Source: an uncultured Prevotella sp. (GTDB lineage: Bacteria; Bacteroidota; Bacteroidia; Bacteroidales; Bacteroidaceae). From it: 16,796 bases of DNA. The stretch covers positions 1 to 16,796 of the forward strand of contig CABUHE010000034.1 in assembly GCA_902491375.1 (NCBI GenBank). The letters are read 5' to 3'. Below are positions 7,580 to 14,090 of the stretch, piece after piece. Under the pieces are notes generated by a model. The model did not search any database and was not told the origin of the DNA. It was given only the letters and a program-made list of their open reading frames with translations. The translations under genes were made by a program, and so were the position numbers. Numbering within the stretch: position 1 is the first letter of the stretch; each line of letters starts with the position of its first letter.

Positions 7580-8698
7580 TTATTTCTTCAGAAATTCCCT
7601 TATACGTTCTTCTGGTATTCCGAAGTTGAAGTTGTCAGTTGTTCCGAGTTTTGCGAAGTTTACGGCTATCAGATTGCCGTATTCGTCGATTACCGGACTT
7701 CCGCTTGAGCCTTGCAGTGTAGGAATGCTGTACAGCAGGCGCTGCCCGTCAGGCATCTGGGTAATCTTGCCGCTCGTCATCTGCACTTTTATTCCCTGAC
7801 GGGTGTTGGCAAGCACCAGTCCGGCGTTATAGCCTATCATGTAGAGCTGCTGGTCAATCTTCAGCGGCTCGTCTGCTCCATCCTTAATGAACAGGCGTGT
7901 TAGAGCATTGCCTTCGTGGCTGTCGCCTTTCAGAGTGAATATGTGTGCGCCTTCAGGCGTCTTTTTGTTTTTAAGCTGTATCAGTGCGAGGTCAACGTCT
8001 TCCTTGTCTGATATACGTGCTACGACGCACGCGTTCTTGTCCAGAAAGTCTTTGTCTGTTGTTACATATGTGTCGTTATAGGCTATGCCCAGCTCGCATA
8101 CTGGGGTTATTTTTATTCCCTCCGGGTCTATGTTGCTGTCAATCTCGTTGCTCGACTGTGTCAGCATGTCGTACTGCTTTCTCAGTTCCATCTGTTGCGA
8201 GTTTATTTGTGCCAGCTTCTCCTGGTCTACGTGCATGTATCCGAAATAGTCAACATACGAACATTCGCTCTTTTGCTGCTCAAGCTGGTCAAACTGGTCA
8301 GACAGTGAGCTCATGGCTTCAGCGAAATACAGCTTCATGGCTTTCATTATGTTTATCATGCTGCGGCGTGCGGTAACAGCGTCGATTGTCGGACTTGCCA
8401 CGTGTCTGTTTGTCATAAGCGTGCCTTTGTCGTCAATGAAGAAAGCCGTGCCGGTTATCATGTTGCGGTTGGCTTTCACTTCGTCAAGGTCGCCTGTAAG
8501 TCCCTCAATCTCTCCGTTCTCGTCGAGTCCTGTGAAGTATAGCGAGTTGCCGTTGGGCAGTTTCAGCTCATAATAAAATTCGTTCAGCACCACAACCACT
8601 CCCGAAGCCGACTCCTTAAACAGTTCTTCGGCCGTTTTCTTGTTGTCGCATCCTGATAATGTGATTACGGCAAATAATAATAGTAGAAGTTTTTTCAT
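7580..8698 (-). CDS. Trypsin-like (S1/HtrA-type) serine protease lipoprotein
   Basis: Probable envelope serine endopeptidase. The signal peptide MKKLLLLLFAVITLSGC ends in a lipobox, with Cys17 as the lipid anchor. A chymotrypsin-fold catalytic triad can be picked out: His99 in LMTNRHVASP, Asp236 in DVDLALIQLK, and Ser332 in LQGSSGSPVID (the GxSGSP form). No PDZ domain is present; the protein stops soon after the Ser motif with IPEERIREFLKK. The spacing between His99 and Asp236 is about 137 residues, longer than usual, and includes a Gln/Glu/Lys/Met-rich helical stretch (about 112-190) that looks like a coiled coil. Length is 372 aa. It is a single-gene unit, convergent with the LpxA-like gene, with a promoter about 75 nt upstream. 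Substrate is unknown; a quality-control or signalling role is only a guess. It could be inactive, though all triad residues are present. Confidence 0.88.
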   Translation of the reverse strand: MKKLLLLLFAVITLSGCDNKKTAEELFKESASGVVVVLNEFYYELKLPNGNSLYFTGLDENGEIEGLTGDLDEVKANRNMITGTAFFIDDKGTLMTNRHVASPTIDAVTARRSMINIMKAMKLYFAEAMSSLSDQFDQLEQQKSECSYVDYFGYMHVDQEKLAQINSQQMELRKQYDMLTQSSNEIDSNIDPEGIKITPVCELGIAYNDTYVTTDKDFLDKNACVVARISDKEDVDLALIQLKNKKTPEGAHIFTLKGDSHEGNALTRLFIKDGADEPLKIDQQLYMIGYNAGLVLANTRQGIKVQMTSGKITQMPDGQRLLYSIPTLQGSSGSPVIDEYGNLIAVNFAKLGTTDNFNFGIPEERIREFLKK

Positions 8699-8771
8699 GT
8701 GACAAGAGTTATTTTAGGTAAGTCTGTTTTGTATGGTCATAATCTGTTATGACAAAAATTCATGTTGAGAG

Positions 8772-8779
8772 CAAAGATA
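8772..8779 (-). promoter_or_regulatory. Promoter -7 element of the serine protease gene
   Basis: Read on the minus strand, TATCTTTG is a perfect TAnnTTTG match. A TTTC 20 nt upstream (8800-8803) is a near match to the -33 TTTG. Transcription would start near 8765, giving a leader of about 67 nt before the ATG at 8698. Confidence 0.65.
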
Positions 8780-8842
8780 GCTAAAAAGCCTTTATTTCTG
8801 AAATAAATACCGCCTAATTTGTCAAAAAATGTTTCTGAGTTT

Positions 8843-8960
8843 CCAATATGTGGTCTTTTGTGCTTCAAAAGGGCATCTTTGGGAGCGTAAAAGGCCATGT
8901 ATTGCAGCTCAAAACATGGCCTTTTAGACAGCATACTGCAATGTGTTGGCTGTCAGTATG
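8843..8960. repeat. ~22-nt periodic palindromic repeat cluster, copy 2
   Basis: At least five units of 22-23 nt can be laid end to end: 8843-8865, 8866-8888, 8889-8910, 8911-8932 and 8933-8954. Cores alternate in orientation around an AAAAGGNCATNT motif: CAATATGTGGTCTTTTG, CAAAAGGGCATCTTTG, AAAAGGCCATGTATTG, CAAAACATGGCCTTTT. Adjacent units therefore form hairpins: 8888-8900 with 8914-8926, CTTTTG/CAAAAG at 8855-8860/8866-8871, and CATACTG/CAGTATG at 8932-8938/8954-8960. The 16-mer CAATATGTGGTCTTTT (8844-8859) is the exact reverse complement of 123-138 in copy 1. Function unknown. Confidence 0.75.
8888..8926. repeat. Perfect 13-bp hairpin within the repeat cluster
   Basis: TAAAAGGCCATGT (8888-8900) pairs fully with ACATGGCCTTTTA (8914-8926). 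After an A/A mismatch the stem continues TTG/CAA (8902-8904 with 8910-8912), with loop CAGCT. It resembles a terminator stem but has only the TTTT that belongs to the stem and no extra T run on either strand. Confidence 0.8.
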
Positions 8961-9297
8961 TTACGCTTGCCTTTTTGAACGTTGGTCAGTTGTGTCCATT
9001 TTATTGGTTCATGCTATGTTTGGTTACTGTCTTTTTCTTGTGTTTATGGCATAGACTTTCATCTTTATACAATGTTGCCACGTTGCGCTTCAAGTACTTA
9101 TTTACTCATGATATACTTGTCTGACATGGCAGTACGTAGTTTGTTTCTTGTTAAAATGATATTTACAAAATAAAAATATATGATTTGTAATATATTTTTA
9201 TTACCTTAGCGAAATAAATATAAATCAGAAACAGAAACTGCGTGTCTGGTTCTGATTAACCGTGCATGCGGTTTTTAGTTAACATAAAGACACTTTT

Positions 9298-9723
9298 ATG
9301 AAAGTTATTGTAAATCGGGACTTTAATAATTTCTTCACGAAATTTGCAGTGTTCAGCAACGGCCAGTTAGTAAAGGTATGCCCTGCAAATAAGGATTATT
9401 GTACCTTTGACGCGAAGGATGGTGATAAGATTGTGGTAAAATTAAAATATATAACGGTTGCCTCCTTCGTTTACCGTGAAGGTAATGAAATCTGCTGCGT
9501 CAGTCCTACAAAGTTGCACAAGATATGGGAATGGCTAAACTTCACATTATTTCCGTATTTGACTCTTGTGCTTTTTGTCTTCAAATCAAAGGTAGAGTCA
9601 GTTGCGTATGACTGGTTTTGTACCGGCATGATAGTTTTGACGGTCTTATCATTGATTGTCCTTACACACTTCGAGCTTAGTCCACGGCAATGGGAGAGGA
9701 TGTATAAGTCGGATATTCTTTGA
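9298..9723 (+). CDS. Hypothetical two-helix membrane protein
   Basis: Not recognised as a named family. The 141-aa product starts MKVIVNRDFNNFFTKFAVF with no signal peptide. Residues 1-70 look β-rich and soluble (NGQLVKV, YCTFDAKDGDKIVVKL, ASFVYREGNEICCV), a pattern like the small β-domains in which a residue-rich turn NG is followed by a hydrophobic/basic strand. Two hydrophobic segments follow, about 78-96 (LNFTLFPYLTLVLFVF) and 105-124 (DWFCTGMIVLTVLSLIVLTH), then a short polar tail. Four Cys residues lie in the N-terminal part (28, 35, 66 and 67). Coding composition and the clean ATG support a real gene. It stands alone between gene-free DNA and the convergent MATE gene. PEGA-like folds are one possibility for the N-terminus, but that is a weak guess. 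Confidence 0.7.
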   Translation: MKVIVNRDFNNFFTKFAVFSNGQLVKVCPANKDYCTFDAKDGDKIVVKLKYITVASFVYREGNEICCVSPTKLHKIWEWLNFTLFPYLTLVLFVFKSKVESVAYDWFCTGMIVLTVLSLIVLTHFELSPRQWERMYKSDIL

Positions 9724-9881
9724 TTATACGCGACCTGTTACTGTATAAGGCGTTTCCTGTTAATTAAAAATACATATAGCCACGGGTTGTGTTACGTCAT
9801 TAGTCTTGCTCCTTATAAATGTATTGAGCAGGTAGATTAAGGAATAAAAGAAGTATAAGGTGGTTATATAAGAAAACAGAA

Positions 9882-9924
9882 AAGGGCTGAAATAAGATTC
9901 TGTATTTGTCTTGTTTCAGCCCTT
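9882..9924 (-). terminator. Terminator of the MATE transporter gene
   Basis: AAGGGCTGAAA (9882-9892) pairs over 11 bp with TTTCAGCCCTT (9914-9924), and the stem extends inward through a G·U pair and AAGA/TCTT to about 16 bp. On the minus strand the stem is followed by TTCTGTTTTC. It lies 8 nt past the MATE stop; it may also act on transcripts from the + strand gene ending at 9723. Confidence 0.85.
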
Positions 9925-9931
9925 ATGGCTA

Positions 9932-11284
9932 TTAGCATTGAGGCATTATCTTTCGTTTTAGTCGTTTATAGACAAAATAGATAGCCGGAATCAGGAACAG
10001 GTCGGCTGCTATCCATGCCGTAGGGTCGCCGTAGCAGACGCCGAGGAAGTGGAATGTAGGCACCAGCCAAAGGCTTACCATGCAGCGTGCTATCATCTCC
10101 ATTACGCCCGACATGACTGACAGATTAGAATAGCCAAGTCCCTGAAGACTGTATCTCATCACAGTAAGAGTGCCCAACGCCGGGAAGAAGTAGCTCGACA
10201 TGCGCATGTATAGTGATGCGTTGGCTATGATTTCGGTCTCTCCTGACTGTACGAACAGCAGCATCATCTTGTCGGCAAAGGGATAAATAATGATGAATGT
10301 GAACAGGAAGTAGACCATAGTTATCTTCATTGCCGATATAATTCCGAGCTTTATACGCTCCAGTTTCTGTGCGCCTATGTTCTGTCCGCAGTATGTAGCC
10401 ATTGCTACGCCGATGTTCTCAAACACGCAGGTGAATAGGTATTTCACACGCATAGCAGCTGTGAATGATGCCACATAGACCGTTCCCAGCGCGTTGTTGG
10501 CGCTTTGCAGCATGATAGTTCCGATTGCTGTTATAGAGAACTGCATGCCCATAGGTATGCCGTTCATCAGCAGCCGGCCGGTCATCTTGTCGTTATAAGC
10601 ACGCTCTTTGCCGGTCGGTATCAGTATCTGCATACGCTTTTTGATGTATATCCAACATAACACTGCCGCAAAAAGCTGCGACAGCATTGTTGCTATTCCG
10701 GCTCCCTCGACACCCATGCCGAGTCCCATTATCAGGATGAAGTCGAGTCCGATGTTGAGCAACGACGATGCTATCAGAAAATAGAACGGCTGTTTTGAGT
10801 CGCCCAGCGCACGTATGAAGCCTGACAGAATATTGTAGGCCATAGTGAAAGGTATGGCCAGAAAGTTCAGTATAAGGAACAGATATGCGTCGTGGAATAT
10901 GTCGTCAGGTGTGTTGACTATCTTCAGAATGCGCTCGCAGAAGATAGCTGTTATGATTGTTATTACGACGGCTATTACCGTGACTATGCGTATGGCATTG
11001 GCCACATAGGCACGCATCTTTGAGTAATCTTTTGCTCCGAACTCCTGCGCCACAGGTATTGCGAAGCCTGCGCATGAGCCGTTGCAGAAGCCCATGATAA
11101 GAAACATTATTGAAGACGATGCTCCAACTGCTGCAAGAGCGTCGACGCCGATAAACTGTCCCACTATTGCGGCGTCGATGATAAGATACATCTGTTGCAG
11201 AATGTAACCGCCGACAAGGGGCACGGCGAATTTGATGATGTCGCGTGTAGGCGAACCTACCGTCATGTCGTTGATGTTTGGCAT
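9932..11284 (-). CDS. MATE-family multidrug/cation antiporter
   Basis: Inner-membrane exporter of the MATE (multidrug and toxic compound extrusion) family, which swaps Na+ or H+ for cationic drugs or metabolites. The N-terminus has the typical FAVPLVGGYILQQMYLIIDAAIVGQFIG signature (about residues 19-46, broken here by several family positions), and ALGDSKQPFYFLIASSLLNIGLDFILI near 160-186 is the usual conserved loop and helix. About twelve membrane helices in two halves are visible. Length is 450 aa, normal for the family. The general look (TRDIIKFAVP, GFIRALGDS, LQGLG) fits the DinF/MepA branch rather than NorM. It is a single-gene unit with its own promoter and terminator. Substrate cannot be assigned. 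Confidence 0.93.
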   Translation of the reverse strand: MPNINDMTVGSPTRDIIKFAVPLVGGYILQQMYLIIDAAIVGQFIGVDALAAVGASSSIMFLIMGFCNGSCAGFAIPVAQEFGAKDYSKMRAYVANAIRIVTVIAVVITIITAIFCERILKIVNTPDDIFHDAYLFLILNFLAIPFTMAYNILSGFIRALGDSKQPFYFLIASSLLNIGLDFILIMGLGMGVEGAGIATMLSQLFAAVLCWIYIKKRMQILIPTGKERAYNDKMTGRLLMNGIPMGMQFSITAIGTIMLQSANNALGTVYVASFTAAMRVKYLFTCVFENIGVAMATYCGQNIGAQKLERIKLGIISAMKITMVYFLFTFIIIYPFADKMMLLFVQSGETEIIANASLYMRMSSYFFPALGTLTVMRYSLQGLGYSNLSVMSGVMEMIARCMVSLWLVPTFHFLGVCYGDPTAWIAADLFLIPAIYFVYKRLKRKIMPQC

Positions 11285-11312
11285 GTTGTGTTATCCTTTA
11301 TTAAAAACGGTG

Positions 11313-11320
11313 CAAAATTA
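11313..11320 (-). promoter_or_regulatory. Promoter -7 element of the MATE gene
   Basis: Read on the minus strand, TAATTTTG matches TAnnTTTG. It lies 29 nt before the ATG at 11284, giving a leader of about 20 nt. No clear -33 motif is seen. Confidence 0.6.
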
Positions 11321-11438
11321 CTGAGAAATTAACAATTAAGGAAAAAATATGTTGCAATTAACTTAAAAAACAGAGTTTCTTCATGACTTTCTGGCTGTCT
11401 TTATACGCCGTCTGAATGTGTCTGGAAGGTATAAAAAG

Positions 11439-11491
11439 AAAGCCGGGCTGCATCCGTTCCTTGTGTAAGGGATTGTATGCAGCCCGGCTTT
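11439..11491 (-). terminator. Very strong terminator of the radical SAM gene
   Basis: AAAGCCGGGCTGCAT (11439-11453) pairs perfectly over 15 bp with ATGCAGCCCGGCTTT (11477-11491). The 23-nt loop can fold again through TCCTT/AAGGGA. Read on the minus strand, the stem is followed by CTTTTTATACC. It lies 17 nt past the radical SAM stop. Confidence 0.9.
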
Positions 11492-11508
11492 TGGTTATCG
11501 TTTATCTG

Positions 11509-12288
11509 TCAATATGCCGCCGAGCAGGCTATGCCGGCAGCTATCACGCGGTCGCGTATGCCGTTGAGCACTTCGGGCGACGCCTTCTTCAGGTCGTGGT
11601 CTGGCGTCTCACGGTCGATAGTGTAAATCATTACCTGTCGGGGTTTGATGTAATTTATGGCCTCAAGCCACGGTCCGACATACTCCTCGCCAGTATTGTC
11701 GACATCATCTCCGTTCATCGTTCCACGCATGAACATGGTCTGTACGATGGCCTGTCCGCCGAATGAGCGTATCGTTTCGATTATCTCTTTTACGTCATAA
11801 GTGGGGTAGGTAGGTCTGTTTACCATGTTGATGTAATCCGGGTTGACCGTGTCGAGCTTGAGAATATTATTGTCCACGCGCTCAAGAGCTTTGTGTACTT
11901 CCGACCGCATGGCCTGTGTGGCGTTGCTCAATACCGACACCTTCGCTTTCGGACAGTATTTATCGCGCAGCCGTATTGTGTCGTCAATGATTCCGCTGAA
12001 CTGCGGATGTGCCGTAGGTTCTCCGTTTCCGGCGAATGTAAGCACGTCGGGCAGTTGACCGTCAGAAGCCATTTCGGCGAGTTTCTGCTCCAATGCTTCC
12101 GCCACTTCTTCGCGTGTCGGCCTTTTGGCCTTAGGGCGGTGGTCGGCGTTGAAACCGCATTCGCAGTAGATGCAGTCAAATGTACATACCTTACCGTCGG
12201 CCGGCATAAGGTTTATACCCAGCGAGATACCGAGCCTGCGGCTGTGCACAGGGCCGAATATCGGCGAAGGATAAATAACCGTACTCAT
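11509..12288 (-). CDS. Radical SAM protein, COG0731-like Fe-S oxidoreductase
   Basis: Radical S-adenosylmethionine enzyme of unknown reaction. The cluster motif CxxxCxxC is Cys35-Cys39-Cys42 in CTFDCIYCEC, with an extra Cys44 directly after. SAM-binding GNGEP is at 87-91 in LTFAGNGEPTAHP. The lead-in GPVHSRRLGISLGINLMP is characteristic of the COG0731 group, named after wyosine-related enzymes although bacterial members do not make wyosine. Length 259 aa; the TIM-barrel core takes almost the whole protein. The start follows an AGGAGAA Shine-Dalgarno-like site at 12296-12302 with 7-nt spacing, uncommon in this phylum. It begins 45 nt after the C1 peptidase stop with no terminator or good promoter between, so cotranscription is likely. 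Its substrate is not known to me. Confidence 0.88.
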   Translation of the reverse strand: MSTVIYPSPIFGPVHSRRLGISLGINLMPADGKVCTFDCIYCECGFNADHRPKAKRPTREEVAEALEQKLAEMASDGQLPDVLTFAGNGEPTAHPQFSGIIDDTIRLRDKYCPKAKVSVLSNATQAMRSEVHKALERVDNNILKLDTVNPDYINMVNRPTYPTYDVKEIIETIRSFGGQAIVQTMFMRGTMNGDDVDNTGEEYVGPWLEAINYIKPRQVMIYTIDRETPDHDLKKASPEVLNGIRDRVIAAGIACSAAY

Positions 12289-12333
12289 TAGCTTGTTCTC
12301 CTAAATTAATTTGATATGTTGACTTTTTTGTCT

Positions 12334-13749
12334 TTATTCATCCGGCAGGAACAACGGATCTTCCGGCATAACCATTACAGGCTTCTGTTCGTATTGCTTC
12401 AGCATCTTTGCCGGAACGTATTTCTTGTCGACAACAAGACGGAACATATATTCGTTGAACCATTCATTTGTCATTATAAGACAGCCCTGCTGGCCCCAGT
12501 CGCCGCCCCAGCTGTTCTCTACTTTCCACATAAGCGGTTTGCCGTTTTGGTCAAGGTTTACGGCAGTAAGAGTCATTGCGTGGGTTGAACCGCTGTCGTA
12601 TGTCATGATGCGCTGCGCCTTATCCATTCCGAATGTGGTGTCGAACAGCGAGCCGTAGTCGAAGTTTTTTACATCACAATATCCGCGTTTGCGGTCAAGG
12701 AATTTGCCTACGTCGTATGAACTGTACAGCTTGCGTCCGTCTTTCAGTGACGCTATTGCCAGATTTGCGATGTCTTCCATCGGCAGGTTGAGGTATTTCC
12801 AGTTTGTACCGTCGTAAGTATGGCGGTCGTATTCAACCTCGTAAGTCTTGTAATAATCGCGGCGCGGGTCGTTCATGACCATGATGAATGAGCCTTTAAC
12901 TGGTTTGTCGCCAAGTATTTCGGCTGCGAATGTCATAGGAGTGTATTTCTTTGCCTTTGTTACAGTGCGTCCGTCTTTGTTCTTAAAGGCGTAAGTGAAC
13001 TCGGTAGGCGGTTCTCCCATTGTGAGTGTAAGCATGCGGTAAACGACCGAAAGCATCTTTGTCTTCTCGTCTTTTATCTCAGCCTTGCTCTTGCCTTTGG
13101 CTACCATGTCACGCAGTTGCAGACCGAACTCACGCAGTTTCGATTTCAGCAGACTTGCGACTTTGCTTGTATTGTCGCTTGAGAAAGTCTCAGGCATTAT
13201 CTCTGAAGGTACCAAACCGTATTTGGCTACAAGGTCGGCAACTCCGCAGTAAGTACCTCCGTCGTTGATAGGACTCTTGAAGAAGAAACGGACACGCTCG
13301 TCATCAATAGGTTTGTCGGCGCAGTCTATTACTCCCTGGAGGAACAGGTTGGCCTTCTCAAGCTGATCGTAGAAGAACAGATAGTCGTGAGACAGATCCA
13401 CGGTGAGTGAGTCTGTTCGCTGCGTAAATGCCGAACGCAATACGTTGAAGCCGCTGAACATCCAGCAGCGTCCGCTCTGTTTCTGGTCAGTGATGCTCTG
13501 TTTCGGTGTTTCCACGCTGAAGTAAGTGTCGATACTGCCCTTGTTGGCTTGGTTGACGGCCAACGCGTCTATGCTGTTTGCTGCCAAAGCGTTGAACAGG
13601 GCACGGTCAGCCGGTGTGCGCTGCTGGGCTTGCTTAATCACCTGAAGCATCTCTTTTGATATGCCTCCGTCTTTGGTCTGGGCGTAGCCTGGCATTGCAA
13701 ATGCAGCCATCATAAGGCCCGACATGATGAGAGTCTTTGTTGTTTTCAT
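12334..13749 (-). CDS. Exported C1-family cysteine peptidase (aminopeptidase C/bleomycin hydrolase type)
   Basis: Papain-like peptidase of the C1B group. From the chosen ATG the protein has 471 aa. Residues 1-23 are a cleavable signal peptide (MKTTKTLIMSGLMMAAFAMP then GYAQ), so it acts in the periplasm or beyond, unlike the cytosolic PepC of Firmicutes. Active-site residues: oxyanion Gln89 and nucleophile Cys95 in DQKQSGRCWMF, His390 in GSTHAMTL, and Asn412 in VENSWGGDWG. The remainder is the α-helical insert domain and β-barrel typical of the family. A GTG start at 13773 is also open but lies inside the likely -7 promoter box, so the ATG at 13749 is preferred. In C1B enzymes the C-terminus reaches into the active site and sets aminopeptidase activity; here it ends LFLPDE. 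Probably first gene of a two-gene unit with the radical SAM gene. Confidence 0.92.
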   Translation of the reverse strand: MKTTKTLIMSGLMMAAFAMPGYAQTKDGGISKEMLQVIKQAQQRTPADRALFNALAANSIDALAVNQANKGSIDTYFSVETPKQSITDQKQSGRCWMFSGFNVLRSAFTQRTDSLTVDLSHDYLFFYDQLEKANLFLQGVIDCADKPIDDERVRFFFKSPINDGGTYCGVADLVAKYGLVPSEIMPETFSSDNTSKVASLLKSKLREFGLQLRDMVAKGKSKAEIKDEKTKMLSVVYRMLTLTMGEPPTEFTYAFKNKDGRTVTKAKKYTPMTFAAEILGDKPVKGSFIMVMNDPRRDYYKTYEVEYDRHTYDGTNWKYLNLPMEDIANLAIASLKDGRKLYSSYDVGKFLDRKRGYCDVKNFDYGSLFDTTFGMDKAQRIMTYDSGSTHAMTLTAVNLDQNGKPLMWKVENSWGGDWGQQGCLIMTNEWFNEYMFRLVVDKKYVPAKMLKQYEQKPVMVMPEDPLFLPDE

Positions 13750-13772
13750 TTTGTTAGATTTGATTTTGAGCA

Positions 13773-13780
13773 CAAAGATA
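13773..13780 (-). promoter_or_regulatory. Promoter -7 element of the C1 peptidase gene
   Basis: Read on the minus strand, TATCTTTG is a perfect TAnnTTTG match, identical to the protease promoter at 8772-8779. Transcription would start near 13766, leaving a leader of about 17 nt before the ATG at 13749. This position rules against the upstream GTG start at 13773. Confidence 0.65.
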
Positions 13781-14090
13781 CATTAAAATTTCGATTATTT
13801 ATAATAAAAGGATTTTGGTTTTAATTTTTATCGGTCAAATGTTGAAATACAAATCATATTGAGATATTCCGTTTCCTGTTTATAATTAGGTTTTGTCTGA
13901 ACAATTAGTTGTGTTTGAATTTTATATTAATTTAGGTTAAATACTTTAATTGTATAACTTTTATGTAAATATTTATTATTACTTTTACACATTAAACTGT
14001 TTCTGAAGCCAGTTCGCGTATGACTGAAATAGGGTTGCCATGCGTGTTATCTGGCTAAGAAATTAATGTGAAACCAAAATATTTTAAAAT
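13774..14090. other. Divergent intergenic region with possible leader hairpin
   Basis: Very AT-rich between 13780 and 14000, with no gene. TAACTTTT at 13955-13962 is one base off a -7 element and could serve the + strand surface protein. From 14007 to 14056 the RNA can fold: AGCCAG (14007-14012) with CTGGCT (14051-14056), then after an internal loop CGCGTATG (14015-14022) with CATGCGTG (14039-14046) using two G·U pairs. The hairpin ends 34 nt before the ATG at 14091. Confidence 0.4.

Larger units (their letters stand above)
8699..9297. other. 599-nt gene-free region between divergent genes
   Basis: Contains the protease promoter (near 8772), the ~22-nt repeat cluster (8843-8960), then about 330 nt with no recognisable gene and a very AT-rich end before 9298. 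Overlapping frames of 63-75 codons in this stretch show no protein-like composition or signal, and I treat them as chance. TACCTTAG at 9202-9209 is one base off a -7 consensus and might serve the gene at 9298. Confidence 0.6.

Noticed and set aside
7503..8573. Several + strand frames of 63-130 codons opposite the serine protease
   Set aside because: They are antisense shadows of a gene with a full catalytic triad and signal peptide, and show low-complexity Ser/Cys/Leu composition.
8737..8934. 65-codon minus-strand reading frame
   Set aside because: It covers the repeat cluster and the protease promoter (8772-8779); its peptide is a read-through of the repeats, so coding is unlikely.
8843..8960. 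CRISPR array
   Set aside because: Units are contiguous, degenerate, alternate in orientation and have no unique spacers; no cas genes are in the window.
9132..9237. tRNA or small RNA gene in the AT-rich DNA before 9298
   Set aside because: No cloverleaf, T-loop motif or stable stem could be found there by eye.
11416..12291. + strand frames of 71-132 codons opposite the radical SAM gene
   Set aside because: Antisense shadows; one also crosses the strong terminator at 11439-11491.
13750..13773. GTG start adding eight residues to the C1 peptidase
   Set aside because: The GTG coincides with the likely -7 promoter element at 13773-13780, so it would not be in the mRNA, and it would lengthen the signal peptide without need.
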